Shown: positions 1-14,300 of the stretch, piece by piece
How positions within the stretch are numbered: position 1 is the stretch's first letter
How the letters are laid out: the number at the start of each line of letters is the position of its first letter
NCBI RefSeq assembly: GCF_041296385.1
Contig: NC_091023.1
Coordinates: 4,898,924 to 4,962,923 of the forward strand
Reading direction: 5' to 3'
Length of the DNA stretch: 64,000 nucleotides
Origin: Aphelocoma coerulescens
Taxonomy: Eukaryota > Chordata > Aves > Passeriformes > Corvidae
Notes under the pieces: model-generated
The model's database searches: none
What the model was told of the DNA's origin: nothing
Seen by the model: the letters and a program-made list of their open reading frames with translations, nothing else
Program-made: the position numbers and the translations under genes

Positions 1-3000
1 TGTAGGACATGCTTGTGTTTGATTTCTGCTTTTCCTAGGGACAGACTCCAATACCTGCCTCTTCCAGAAGCTTTGCATGCCTTTTGATTAAGCAGCAGGA
101 GCTCTGGCTAGGAGTAGAGCTGCTTGACTGACAGTATTTTATTTTACAGCTGAGATCTACTGAGGTATTCTGTTTTTTTTCAAGTGAAAATAGGAAATCT
201 GACAGTTATTTTTCAGAACCAGGGCCCTGTAAGAGGGCCAGGGCATTCCACATGCCCAAACCCAGGTACTCTGAATTCTTTGCTAAGAATAATTTCTGCC
301 AAGCTGTGTATTCCCCCTGAGGTCCTCTGGCCACATTGCAGTGCGAGGGCCACTACACTGCACAGTGCCAATTGTTGTTACTAAGACAAGCCAGGAGCAA
401 ATTATCTTCTGCCAGACAAGAAAAAGGCCAGCATAGAAGTGTGTCTCAGAAGTGTCCTTCCTCATCTACCCCTTTGTATTTAGGTCTTCTGAATGATCAT
501 TCTCACTTATTCTTGTTCTTTTCAAACCTCCACTCTGTCACTTCTGGGACTGGATATTTTGCACATACACAAATATTGAAGCAAAGACCTTTTAGGCCTG
601 TGGGCTGCAAGAGTTAGAGCAGAGAATTCAGCACTTAGCATCAACATTCAACTTGCAGAGTTAGGAGAAGGAGGTGGGCACCTGAGGAAGTAATCAGGAG
701 AATGTACTCATCTGAGCACAACTACAGATTGCATATCAAGCTGCAATGTCCCACACGTGAATCTGACTGCAGAGTAGCTCCCTTCCAGCCTGCACCTAGG
801 TTTCCCTCTTCTAGAAGGGTGCAAAGGATGGAAGTATAGGTCTAGGCTGAACTAAGAAACATCCCTTCTCTGCCTCACCACTAGCATGACAGCACAGTGT
901 GTGGCAGTCTAAACTTTGCTAAGATTGGATTTGAATCAGAGCAGAAATGTTCTCCCTTCCTTACGGTGTCAGGTCTGGAAGTGTTTGCAGGTAATTGTAA
1001 AATGCAAGCAAAATGAAAATTGTGAAGATTTCCATTTGAAGCATGTGAAGGTATTTTCCCTATGTTAGTGTGTGAGACCAACATGGGAAGAGAAGCCCTT
1101 AATTAGAATGTAGTGAAAAATACTACAGAATGCCTATTTCTGCAGTAGTTTGTAAATCTAGGAGGATAATAGTCTCCATATCGTACGTTCTTTGCATATA
1201 CAAAAGCTTTGGAGACAATTACTTGACAATTCCTATGTACCTTGCAGAAAGCATTCACCAGAAAACAGTGAGGGGCACAATTAAGCTCCAGGCATAGAGC
1301 CAATATGCAACTGATTTTAACAGTGTGTGGATCAATTGCTGAAAACCTCATCTGTATAGAAAAGGCTTCCAAGCACACACTAAAAGCTCTTTACATGACT
1401 TGACCCATGATCTAACAACAACCAGAAATTGAAAGTTCTGCTGTTGTTTGTATCACAGCAACGACAGAGGCTTGGACATGTCTGTGTACAGACACAGAGG
1501 CAGCCCCTTCTCCAGTAACTTATTTAACAGAGCTGTACAAAAAGGGTTAATGCAACCCATCTCTGAGACCAGCTCACCAGATAAGATGCTGTTTATTTAC
1601 TCTGAGCAGGTTAATAAATTGGCTCCAAAACAGCAAGCTGTTTTCCAAAACCATTCAAGCAAGAAAAGCAGATAAAGTGATTTCAGGGATTGTGGTTTCA
1701 CTGTGGTTTTATTGTCAGCTGTGTCTGTGTTTCAAGGTGCACTGTTTGATTCCAACCACCATAACATTCAACCACCCATGTCTTCAAAGAAATTATTTCA
1801 GCCAAAGGTGTAAGAATTAGGGGCACATTTCAAACATTCATTGTTCAAGTGTCACTTGACTAAAAAAGTTAGAAACCTTCAGAAAAATGTAAGATCTGTG
1901 GGACATGAATTTTCCCTGCTGTGTTTTGTGTGGTCCCCTGCACAGTGAGGCTTGGTCTCAGCCAGGCCCTACTGTAATAGAAGTAAGAGAAAAAATTACT
2001 AGGGAACAAGCACTTATAAAGTTTAAGGCATATTAAGGGAGTTCATGTTCCCTCAGAATTAGCACAATTTGAGATCCAGTAGTCCTAATTCATCATATAG
2101 GAGGTGTTTACTGTTTACTTTAGGCACTTTGTTGGGACTGTTCAAATTAATAAGTGTCAGTGCTGAATCAAAGCATTAGGCCAGTGCAGGAAAATAAACA
2201 TATCCCCAGCCCTCATGTTCAGCAAGAATTGGCTCCTGTCAACTGGCATGTGACAGCTCCTCAGAGACCTGGAGCCAACAAGGAAGTCCAAGTATCCATT
2301 TACTTTACAACAGCATTTACAACAAACACATCAGTATATACTCTACACATCTGCCCTAACTTTTCTGGAGCTCTGAGGTATTTGTATCTGAACAGATGGG
2401 GCTTTGAAATGATAATATTCTACCTCCATAAAATTTCTGCATAGCACAACCTGAAAGCCTGTACATTGGTGCTGAGATTCTTGCATTGCAGAGAAAGTAT
2501 TTTAACTGGTGGTTTTGATGCAGTAGCATAGTGAGTAACTCCTGAAATAAACTGCTTCTGCTCACTGGTCATTCTTTAAAGTCTTAAATTCAAAGTGGGA
2601 CAGCTTTCTGGAAGGTATGCACTAAAGGTGAAGGGAAACAGGCTGCATGCATGTGTCAATATGTAGTGGACTCAAGAGTGTGGAAGTTCAGATGCACTGA
2701 GTGTGCTTTTGGTTTCGAATTCAATGAATCCATGAATATCACAAATCTGTAAACATTTCATTTCTGAGTCCCTTCATGGTGCCTTTTTTCTTTGCCAGCC
2801 ACTGAGACCCTGTAATGTGGTAATTCCACTGCTGACAAAGCCTAAATGAAGCCAGCCAAGTTATAATGTGTAATAGGATTTCCTGGAAGCCTCCTCAGGC
2901 TGTCCCTATTTGTGTAGCTGGAAGTGTAGACTCACCAGTTTATTAGGTGCCTAAAGAAGCACTTAGGAATGAATGTTATAAATAATCCAAGGAGGTGCAT

Positions 3001-4971
3001 CATCCTGCTTCTTAACTTTCTGAGGCACTTTTCAAACACTGATATGGTACCAATTCATCCCATCAAACTTCAGACACTTCATTTAGGCACTGTGACAGAG
3101 TACTTGTTTTAGATTCCCTCTAGATGACAGAAGGGCCTTTCCACAGAGTGCTTCCACCCATCTCAGCTTCAGTTCTTTAGGAGTGTTCTTCTTTTCAACT
3201 TCACTTTTTAGAGGTTCCATTGAATAAACAGAAGCCCCTAAAGTGATCCTTCTCCTAATGTAGGTACATAAGGAGCTTACCACTAAGTAGAAACATCCTG
3301 GATGTTTCTGCTTACTACAGGGTTTGCCACTGTATCTGGGAATGGTTTTAAAATGTGGTTCAAGATGATTGCTGAGCATGGGGGTTCATGCAGTCACTCT
3401 GACTCAAAGACAGCTTTGTCTTCAACCTTAAGAGTGCCTCTAACCCTTGCTATCATTTCTATCATTTCTCCAAAGCTGGGGTAAAGATCTGCTTGCTCTT
3501 TCCTTGGGGGAGAGGGAAAGGTTTGGAACTATGTATAATACTCATTAATACTGTATTGCTTTGCTCTAGCACAGATCTCTGCCTAATAACCTAAATAATG
3601 CTTGTCCCACTAAAAAGCATAGGTACCTTAAAAAATGCTGGAAGGCCTTAATACTTGTATTACCCTTAAAATGTACATAATCAAATAATGACAGCAAATT
3701 CTCTCTCTTTGAGTCTCATGTGCTTTCCTTTTGCTGAGTTGAATTGCCCAGCACTTGTGTGGTGTAATAATCATTCCTGGAGACTTCCATCCGAGGGCTG
3801 GCTGCTGCCATTGCCGAGCTGAGTGCCAAGTGCTTTGCATATTCCTTCTGTTTGTATCAGTTGAACCTCTGTATGGCATTAATGCTCTCACCTCTGTGTC
3901 ATTAATGCTCTCACCCCCAGCCTTGTGCTCTGAATTTAAGAGCTGATGATTACAGAAGGAGCTGCTTAGAGGAGCTAGAGCCAAGCCCTTTCCTTATGAG
4001 AAAATATAAAGCATTCCCAACAATTTACTTAGGAACTTGTCAGTTTTCTTTTGTATTTCATTCATGAAGCATGTGTGGGAATACAACACATCATCTCCAC
4101 AACTAATGCAACTGTAACAGAAATACAGCACAGACATCCCCATTAATTGCAAGTGGATTTTTTCTATGTTTACCTCCATGCACTTGCTCTCATCAGAAAC
4201 CTTCATTGACCTCCTGGGAGCTCTTTGGTTTCACACAAAATGGAGGCAAAAATGATGCCAAGTTGTAATAGGACTCCCATTTGTACTTGGATCAAAAGGC
4301 TGCCAGATAGGGAAGAAGCGAGTGTCTGGTTCCTGGTGTCACTCTTTATACCATGAAGCTGAAGGAAAAAGCATCATTGCTGGAATCATCTCTGCCAGCC
4401 TCAGCTGACAGGACTGGCACGGAGTGAGGTACACACTGCAGGGATGGAGACAGTATCCTAATTATTCTCATGTCTGTGATACACTGAGTGCACTCAGTTT
4501 ACCAGGGGATAAACAGAGCTTTCAAGGGGATGGGGACAGCTGAGGAGAATACTCTTTTGATTTACATCCTCCAGCACTCGTCACATGCAGTGCTATGAAA
4601 ACAGCATGGATATGCAAGATGCTTATGATGCTGTGATGCTATGGAAGATGCTATGGAACTGCAGCTGAGAAGACATTACTGGTTCCTTTAAAAACTCAGG
4701 CTCCCAGGAAGAACAGATCCAGTGTAACAAAGCCCTCCACGACTCACTTGTGCAGAGAAAGGTTCTCACTATAGGAACTGTTACTCTGGTGAGACATGGC
4801 TGTTATGAGCCAGCAAGACTTCAAAAGTGCCTATAAAAATATAAAACTTGTGGAAATACAACCCCTAGAAGATATGCAGCATACCAATATGTGCTTATCA
4901 GTAGCTTGTCCATATTTGCTTTGGACTTCTTTCAAAGTTATTGTTTATTACCGCAGGCCTGGTTCCTAGGG
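1..4971. other. Intergenic AT-rich sequence, no gene seen
   Basis: I see no splice-flanked coding exon, RNA gene or CpG island on either strand. Open frames here are short and have random-looking composition. A conserved neighbour (PLEKHB2) might be expected on the minus strand upstream of FAM168B, but I recognise none of its exons. The only notable structures are a short tandem duplication at 3,877-3,915 and loosely repeated GATGCT units around 4,615-4,660. Confidence 0.6.
3877..3915. repeat. Short direct repeat, 23-bp period
   Basis: The 16-mer CATTAATGCTCTCACC occurs at 3,877-3,892 and again at 3,900-3,915. CCTCTGT-like sequence precedes both copies, so the unit is probably about 23-25 bp and tandemly duplicated. 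It looks like a local slippage duplication with no evident function. Confidence 0.8.
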
Positions 4972-5306
4972 TGTATCACCGTGTCCCACAGCCATAGGGA
5001 GGAGGAGGAGAGAAGATCCAGCAGGCAGGAATTGTGCAGCAAGATTGATTTGTTTAATTATTTTACAAACTCTTTTATAGACTTTTTTCTTCATAGTCTA
5101 ATTGGACAAAGGACCAGCCACCCCTTGGGGGTGATTGGCTAAAATCCTAAAACATCCATTGTCAAAGTATTTTTCCACTATACCATAAACAAGACTTTTC
5201 AAGGTTGCAGGTGGCTTGGTTGTTTACATTCCCTGCTACCTCTTCTGCGTGAGAGAAAAGTCTCTCACAGACTTAGAAACTAGCAAGAAAATCCTTGCTA
5301 GCAGCA
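4972..5306 (-). mobile_element. Solo LTR of an endogenous retrovirus, minus orientation
   Basis: Read on the minus strand, the segment has the order of a retroviral LTR promoter. CCAAT boxes appear as the reverse complements of GATTGGCT (5,134-5,141) and ATTGG (5,101-5,105). They are followed by a TATA box CTATAAAAGA (5,071-5,080), an AATTAAA-type signal around 5,054-5,060, and a pyrimidine-rich stretch up to about 4,990. An inverted pair CTAGCAAG/CTTGCTAG lies near the U3 start (about 5,280-5,300). No gag, pol or env frames flank it, so it is a solo LTR left by recombination between the two ends of a provirus. The U3 edge may instead be near 5,320. I could not confirm a target-site duplication. 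Confidence 0.6.
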
Positions 5307-5320
5307 CTTTTGTATCTACA

Positions 5321-8300
5321 GTTCTTTAGGGGGATAATTGACTAAATAGTCTTGTATTTTGGTTCACTTTAAAACCTGTACTTGCTTCAGGCTCTGGTTC
5401 ATTAAAGTCCTGCGAGGTGCCTGTAGCATCAGGGTAGTTTGCATTCTCTCTTCACCCTGCTCCCCTCGATGGCTGCATCAGTTTGTGCCTTGCCCTGGCC
5501 TGGAGCTGGCTCTCAGGGCCTGCAGATGAGGGCACAGGAATGCAGCTGGTGGCTGCAGAACAGGGACTGGATTGAAACATGAACCAAGAGCAGTGGGGCT
5601 GCAGCCACCGTGTCTGTCATGAGGATCTCACTTTTGAAGGATTTGTTTTGTTCTTAATCTTTGCTGTGGAAAGCTTCTGCACTGGCAGAGAAAAAAACCT
5701 GTGACACTGAGGTCAGCCAGCTGAATTGGGAGGAAAGTGCAGGGGAAATTCCATGGAACTGATCAGACCTGTACCACAAGGTCACAAACCCAGAGCTTGT
5801 TTAGAAAGGGTGTATCTGGTATTTTCTGGATACTTGCAGAAATGCAGGGAGTTCATGATACTCAGTTATTAATTTGTTCTGTTTATTTTTTTTTCCTTTT
5901 CAAACAAAATTGAAGTTTCTCAGAGATGTTTCTGAGCTTTGTCCTATGTCCCCTCTCAGGTATGGGTTACATGAGGGAAGAAGGATGTTAGAAAGAATAC
6001 CAGACATAATCCAGTTTAGAAGAGCTTTCTATAGTCATTAAGAAACACCGAGTAACACAGATTCCACAACAAGCCTTGTCCCTGTGCCCAAATGCAGGAC
6101 GCTGAAGGGCAAAGCAATACAGAGCTGTGAATAGCTTATTGTATGCATTACTCATTTTCATTGGATTGACTGCCTTCAATTTCTCAGTAAACTGTTTACA
6201 GAAGTTTAAGGATATTTGTAAGCCACATTCCATCAATATATGGTGCTACAGAATTGTCTTTATTTGATTATGTTTTTGTCTCTCAAAAGAAATTTAAGTC
6301 TTACTGTGGTATGATGACGTCAATATTTGTAATATTTTTTTTGTGACTAGATACCTTCTTAGACTGATATAGGAAAAGCAAGTGAAATAACTTTGTCTAA
6401 AGTTCAGCATCCAACCTTGTACTTTTAGAAAGCTGAGTTTGTAGAAAGAGAGCAGCTGTTAAATCCTGTAAACTGCCTATGCTGAAAAGTAAAATTTCAG
6501 TAGAGACAGGCAGGGTTGAACATGTACCGTTAGCCTACCAGCAAAGCAATTCTGATACAGCAACCAAAGAGTCACCTAGTCCAGAATTCAATTTAGGGAA
6601 GTCAGGTACTACTTTCATGCCAAGACCAGTTTACAAAGTCTGGATATCCCAAAAAAACACAAGCATCAGAAAGTTACAAAGAATTTAAGGTCAAAGCCCC
6701 CACAGAAAGCAGCACTTGCTAACAGACACCCCCAGTGTTAAGCTTGATGAGAGCACCCAGCATCTGCACACAAGTGTGAAGGATTACACCTTCCTGCAGA
6801 CATTTGCTGAAACCAGCAGCATGTACCTAGACTGGAAAAGAACAGAAAGCAAAGACTGATATCAGCATTACGTACTCCAGAGGTTTGAAAAAGCATAAAA
6901 AATGTTGCTTGATATACCAGCTTTCTTGTTGCAATTGCAGACTTTACACATTAGTTATTCACATGAAGCCTCTGGAAAAGCAGGAATGTTCTGTCTTTAT
7001 CTTGAAATGTGACATATTTTACTTGGTAGAATGAATTGTACTTTAGGCACTACTTAGCTCCATAGCTGTAGGAAGAGTTTCTGCTTGAGATGTTTAACAT
7101 ATCTGTTAGCAAATTCAGAAATTGAAATGTAAAATCCAAGGCACCATGAAGACTGGAAATAATCTTAATTTGGGGTGGTAGTTTAACATCAAGTATCAGA
7201 GAATGCAGTTGAAAACATTGCTTATATCAAGACAAGCAATATAGTATTTTAATGTAAATAATGTTGTATGGATCAGTCTCAGTGAAGTGTCTCTCTTTGC
7301 TTATTCACTAAACAGCCACAATGCAAAATACCACATGGTAAACAAAGACATCGACTGAGAACTGTATTTTCCTGTGGTAGAGGGCTATGAAACATGAGCT
7401 ATTTCATTAAGGGTAGCCTAACTTCATCATAAAAATGTTTTCTGGACCTGAACAAATAATGAGAAATATCCCTACTGAATGGAGTTTCAATATGTGGTAC
7501 TTCTCTGCATATTACTAAACAGTAAGAAAAAAGCAATGCAGAATGTGGTGTGGGGGGAATATGCTTACCTGATAAAGGCTGCATTTGGATTAGGTAACAT
7601 GAAATTGGTGATTAAAAATGAGAGGGAGGCCACTAATTTGGTGGCTCAGGCTTTGCACTGAAAAGGGAAATTTATTCAGTATTGTCCAAGCCAGACATAG
7701 CTAAGTTCAGTTTCCCTGTGCTCGTTTACATCTCAGCCATGGGGCTAATGTCCAACAATTAGCTCGTTCCTGCTGTTGGGAATGGTGTTACAAGAACAGA
7801 GGCTTGTCCATGCATGCCACCAGGCCTGGCAGCATCAGGGACCAAATAAAGTTTTAGGCACAAGGTTGACAGAGATGGAACACAAGGAAGAGCTGTTTAG
7901 TCATTTTTGTGACTATCATGTTCTCCTAATTCTAATACAGTTCTGGCAGTAGTTTTGGAAGAAAAAGGTTCTCTGTAGGGCCTTATTATTGTCATGTAAG
8001 TGTCAGCATTTAGGTGGATTGCCTGAACTTTCCAAGTGGAATATATTGATCAGCAAATGGAAATCACTGCACAGAGGAAGTGCAAAGAACACTGAGTGTT
8101 CACTTTCTCTTTAAAATATCATGGAAATGTCTGGCAGATAATTGTCATTTGCTTTTCTTCAGTAACTACTCAAGACTTTTTTCTCTCCCATTATAAGCAC
8201 TTGGACTAGAAACTCACAAGCTGAGTTTATTAATCTTAGTGGATGTTTCTGCATTAAAGTGCTTCAGATGTGTTTTTGATTGAGACAGGTATCCATCAGA

Positions 8301-11300
8301 GCAGACATGTACAATCATTACCATCTGAAAGGGTCTTACTGCAATGTCTCACTGTTGTTAATTTTAATAATTTGGAAGAACTTTAAAAACACTTGAAAAG
8401 TGAAAAAGCCAAAGGCATTCAGTTGTCAAGTACTACAGCTTTTGGAAAGGAGTTTGTCCCCCAAAAGAAGAAAAATACAAGTTCAGCAGCTCTGCAAACG
8501 TTGTTTCCATGCAGCAAGAACAACACAATTAAATAAGCAACAATTGCAACTGATGTAAATTAGACTCTGTGACTTATAAACTGGTGTAGATAACAAAAGG
8601 AACAAATTTAGTGTATAAAGAAGAAAAGGTAGTATGAAAGAAATTGAAAGACTCATCCTAAAGTTTCAGTGTCCATCCATATGCCCACAGCTCTTGGTCT
8701 GCTGCCCTTCTTTGAATCATGTCTTTAATGGCACTTCCAAACTTTGGGAACAAGACCTTGCACTCGCTGATATCCCAGCTCCACTTGTGTGTGGATACCT
8801 GGCTGGCACTCAGGTCCAACACAACACTGCTAGGTGGAGCAGGTGTGTCTGTTAGCAAACACTTCCATGGCTCTGAGCATCTGTCTCACAAGGGCTTTTT
8901 CAGCACCTGAATGATTCCCAAGAGACAGACAGATGGTACCATCTGTGCAGTCTTCTGACTTCCAGCCTTAGTGCTCACTGCAATCTCACTGGGTACAAAT
9001 TTTATTTAGGAATAACCTGTTCAGTTATTATTGTATATATTATTTTATTAACCAGCAATTGATTCACATTTAGAATTGTCCTAAAAATTTCCAGGGCCAG
9101 TTGTCATCTCCCTGCCTCTTTCATGGTTCTCAGGAAGCTCGTTTTGATGGAAATGAGTCACATCCTTAGGGCATGCTTCTCTCATTATCTTGTCAAAGCA
9201 GAAACACAGATAATGAAAAAATATACTTGGGGAGAATTACCAGGCTATGGACTTAGATGGGACCTAAAATCACTGGAAGTAGTCTTAGAAGAGAAAATGT
9301 TGAACCATGAGTGTTTCAGTAAATAGCGTAGGAAAAAAGAATAAATCATACTGTGCTGTGATTCTTAAGAACAGATGTGTCCCTTATCCAAGCCTTATCT
9401 TCAGCTGGTTGCAGGTTTAAAGCTTTGCATAGTAGCTAAAAATACAGAAAAACATACTGTACATTCTAAGAGGGGCGATTAGTCTCCTGCTGGAGGAATG
9501 TCAGCTATTGTTCTCCTCCCAATCAGGGCAGTTTCAAGATGAAGCTAAACTCACTTTTTATTTTCCATCTCAAGTTTCCATGGTAACTGTACGTAATCAT
9601 CATATTTGTAAATAGCAACTACCCATTTAACTTCACAGCCACTCTGAACATTTTTTGCTACAATTTTAACATCCTTGAAATGTCCAACTCTTGTCTTCTT
9701 ACAATTTTACTGTCAGGATACATAATTATTTGGGGATATTTCTGTTTAAGAAATCTTCAGTGATGCAGAAGCACTGTAGTACACCTGTGTATAATACAGC
9801 TGTGTGGGGGTCTGTACAGGCATACATGCACAGACATGTCATGAACATGGTCTGGCAATGGCACATCCCATTATAAATCTTTATTTTTCAACTTCTTATA
9901 ATGTTGCCAAGTTGAGGCCGCTCAGGTTGAATGCCATTTGGCCCAATTCACATTCCAGAGATCTCTTTAGTAGTTTCAACTAACTTTTTTCAATTGTGGC
10001 AAAAATGTGGCTATGGCAGAAAAGAACAGTTTGCCTTCATGGACAGGATCCTTACAGCTTTTTCACCAAGTCTGGGAACAGGGCATGGATGATACCTTGC
10101 TGTCACAGATATAGCCTTTTGTTGTCCTACTAAAAATTATCCCAAATTTGGCCAACTTTTAAGCTTCTGAGAACTTTTATCTCTCATATGCACAATCTAG
10201 ATTTCCTAAAATTCATAGCTGGAAACTGGAATTTGCTGAAGTTTCTGTCTGCATTAAGCACAGTTTGGTCCATGAGAATTCCTACATGCTGCTGTCCATG
10301 ATGATGATGATGATGGCTGCTGATGATGATGGCTGCTGAGCCATCCCCAGCTGGCTGAGCAGCACCAGCCTGTTGCTCCAGCATGGAATTACACCTGATG
10401 CCTTACTGCCTCTGCTTGGGTCCAGTGCAGACTGGGGACAAGCAGTGGGGACAGAAACAGAGAGGAGGAGAATGGCAGAAGGACTCCCCTGTGAGACCTG
10501 CACATATGGTTAACATTAAACAGGTATTTAAAAGCTTTGCAGAGTAAGGATGCAGAGCTTTTTCAACAAAGCCATTTCCCCAAATCTCTCAAATCCCATC
10601 CCTTGCAACCTTAGCCTCTTTCCCATTTCTACCCCATCCACCTTACATCCCCAGAACACCCCTTCCTGTGGAATTAAGCATCAAGAATATAACTTTTGGG
10701 TTTGATCAGAGTAAGTGGTCGGTATTGGAATCTTGTCAGTTGTTTTTCATTAGGAGAAACTGCAAATGAAGTGGGGAATGAAGTTGCCCTTTTCTTTTCC
10801 AAAGAACACACAAAGGTCCATTTCCTTGGGCACAGGAGGAATTAAACAAAGACAGTTGCTTTACTCAGCATCTAGTCCCTCCCAGTTTGCACTTGGCCAG
10901 AGAAGTTCATTCTGGCCATGACCCTAAAGCTTGTCCTTACTGCCACTTCAGCTTTCTGTGGCTCCTGTCAGATGCTGTGGTGCTGGCTGTGCCCAGCCTG
11001 CCCAGGGCTGCACTGGCATGCAGCTGCCAGGGTTCACCCTTGAGCAGGGGTTGCTGAGCACTCTTGTACGCAGCCTGTATTTGGGGTGGCAGGACTTAGT
11101 GTTTGTTTCCATGGTCTATTCCACAGAGAAACTTGTCTTTCCAACACTTATCCTGCCTAAAAGGTCACTGGTAATACCCACGAATTCTGGAACATAGCTC
11201 ACTCACATCAGGACGTAAATTTAAAGAAACAAAAGCAACAGAAAAGTTCTTGCAGGTTTGTTTAACCAAAGTTAAACTGTTCCATTCCTGTGGAAAAATG

Positions 11301-14300
11301 AATGTACTATTAACAAGAAATACCAGTTGAGACATGCTTAAAACTTAGAAATACTAAAAAATATTCATATTTTCTTTTTTCCCTTCCACATTCTTGGAAA
11401 TAATCCTAATTTTTGCAGATAGACACCTGAAGTGAAGCAAATAATTTTGGGTGATTCCTGCAGGAGTCCTGTTACCTGGTTCCCAGGTGCCTGGAAAACA
11501 GGCTATACAGGCTGGGATCTGTCTGCAGCAGATTCTGTAATGCTCCTAACTTTGTGCTGCATTAAGTAATTTTTTGTTGAGGTGTCTGGAGAAATAAAGG
11601 CATCGTGACTTTAATAATAAATAAGATCAAATATACTCATTCACTTTAGCAGTGAAAAATGAAAAAGGAAGCATAAATTAATAGGGTTTTTTTGTTTAAT
11701 ATAGCAAAATTATAACATTATCTTTCTTTCTTCACAGCACTGAATTAACCTTACTTCTCTTGTCTTTTGCAAAGCATTGGCATCAAATAAACAGCAATAG
11801 GTCAGTGACAGGGAATACAAACTAGCTTCCTTTTCTAAGTGCTATTGTTCTTACTCCTGATTCTGGCAAATACAGGGGAAAATTGGATGTAGTATTCCAT
11901 AACACTCTCTGGGAATTGTCAAATATTCTACTGATACCAGATTGTATGATGTTAAACATTTCTCTGTAGTAGTTTACTTATCTTGAATTTGGGAGTGGAG
12001 CTAACTAGTTCTATGTTGGATTTTTATTATTAAATTCTAACAAAAGAATTTGCCAGTTTTGTTTGTAGAGGCTCATGGTGGCTTAGAGCACTATAAAAAC
12101 AGAGCAGGTGTTCACTCTGCCAGAACAACTGCTAATGGCCTGTAGCTCTGGGAAGTGTCTCTCCTCTGCTTTTGAAACTAAAGGAGATTATTACAGTGCT
12201 GTCAAAAATATTCAGCAGAGATGTAGCTGATGATTTGCATCATTAGAATAAGTCACAACATTTGTAAAGCCTCACTAAATGCCACAAGGCACTGGTCCTT
12301 ATTGTAAGCTCTCACAAGAGAAACATATGAAATATGTGTTTCCTTATTATTTACTCAACTTTTAAGCAACTATACAGTTTGTCTACAAAAGTTGTCCACA
12401 CGTTTATCAATAGCACACAATGCTGTGTGTCCAATCAGGGCAAAACAAATCTAACCAGTAAATCAAGGATTTTACCTCATAGATTTATTAATCTGTGTAG
12501 TAACAGAGTAAGGTCAAGCTATTTATGAGACAGCGATATTTATATACATTCCAAAATCTGTTTAATTTTCTGTCTTTAATTTTGTAATTCCTGGCTTTTG
12601 GATGTTAGGGATCATTATGAAGTTCTCACCATGTTTTCTGTCACACATTTTCAATCCTCACTCTGATGGAACTAGTATTTTGTCTGGTTAATTAACTACA
12701 TATATTACTTACTTTTATCATGTTGTGCTTTGGAATTAAGAGCCAAGCTGAGTGTCTGTTAACAACCCCTGTGTATCATGGAGAAGGGAGTGCTGCAGCA
12801 CAGCACACCTTATGTTAGCTGGGCATGAAGGAGGTATGCTGAGTGAAAATACCTCTGATGCCCATAAAACAGAATCAAAAGCAATGGTTCTGCTGAGTAA
12901 TAAATCATGTCTGATGTGAGCTAGAATTGTGCCACAGCTGGTGTGCACATGGACTGTTATTTGCAGAGGCTTTTGTGTACCTGATGAAGATACCAGTGAG
13001 GGACTTTACATTAGAGGGAAGCATATGTTCCATACAGAAATTAAACTCATATAAAAAGGGAATGTGTCCACTCCTGAGAAAGGGCAAGAGTGAGGGATAA
13101 TAACACTCTGAGGTGTTTCCGTATGGTTGATGTGTCAGTGAGGTTCTCAGAAAATCAGAACGCATGTGCACATTTCTTCTTCTGTATGCCACCCTTTGAA
13201 TTGTGTTTGCCACCCAAAGTGTTTGATCCAAACATACATTTTTGAAGACTTTTAATGAAGGAGAATGAGAAGGCCTAAAGAGATGGCATTTTAAGCTTTT
13301 GGAAAAAAGTAAGAAGGAAAAGCATGAGAAGAACTCCTGGCTGGTGAAGAAAGGGGTAGGAATGGAAGAAGCTAAAAATGAGAAATTCTTGTGAGTACTT
13401 TTATAGCATTCACCAGTCTTATTGAGGCCAACCAAAACTGCCTAAAATCTACTTTTCCATTACCTTTTTGCCAGTTCTTAGGGATATTTTTTTAAATACA
13501 GGGCTATTTGAGAGTGCTGAACAATATAAACAAGCAATGAAAATATATCCTGGATTAACATGACCCCCTACACATCTCCATTGCATATTCTTAATTGCAG
13601 GCCAGCAAGTTTTGCTTTCCTTTAGAATTTGTATCATGGGTTTAAAATACACTGACAGTACAATTCAAAACCACCAAAAAACACCACACAAAGTATTAAG
13701 AAGACAGTAAGCAATTCTCCATTTGTTTCACACAAGACTGTTACCTGGATAAAAATCTCAGAGTAGTGCAGTAGGTTCTATTGGCACCGGGTGAACAGAT
13801 CCAAGGCAGTGATCTGCCTCTTCAGGCACCCCCGAGGGGACTGGAGATGCACAGGTTTCCAAAGCAGTCCAAGCAATTCCAAGTGAGACAGACAATAGCA
13901 GAGGAAATTCTTAGCAATGCAGAATAGTGGGGGGTGGGGTGTTGGGGGCTTCAAATATTATGGAACATCCCACCAAACACAGGAAATAATTTTGCAGCAA
14001 GTATCATCTCATTGTAGATGGTATCATTCCCTGCAGTGCCTTTGTTTTCACATCCTTATTACTACAAATTGAGTCCCCTCCAACAGATAGACTGCAGGGT
14101 CTAAAGCAGTTTTTTGGTGCCATTACAGCAGCAATGACCTCCCATCCCCCAGACAGGTCTCTCTCCTCTTACCCAAACAAACCACACCCAGAGATGAGTT
14201 GCATGGTAGTGCTGGACACGGTAATTCTAAGTCCCCATCATGCTCATTCCTGCTGAGACACTAACGGTACCATCCTTCTCGTACTGTAGCTGCCATTAAT

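Noticed and set aside
10282..10384. Polyhistidine protein on the minus strand
   Set aside because: It is the translation of the GAT microsatellite. No splice sites, conservation or further coding signal support it.
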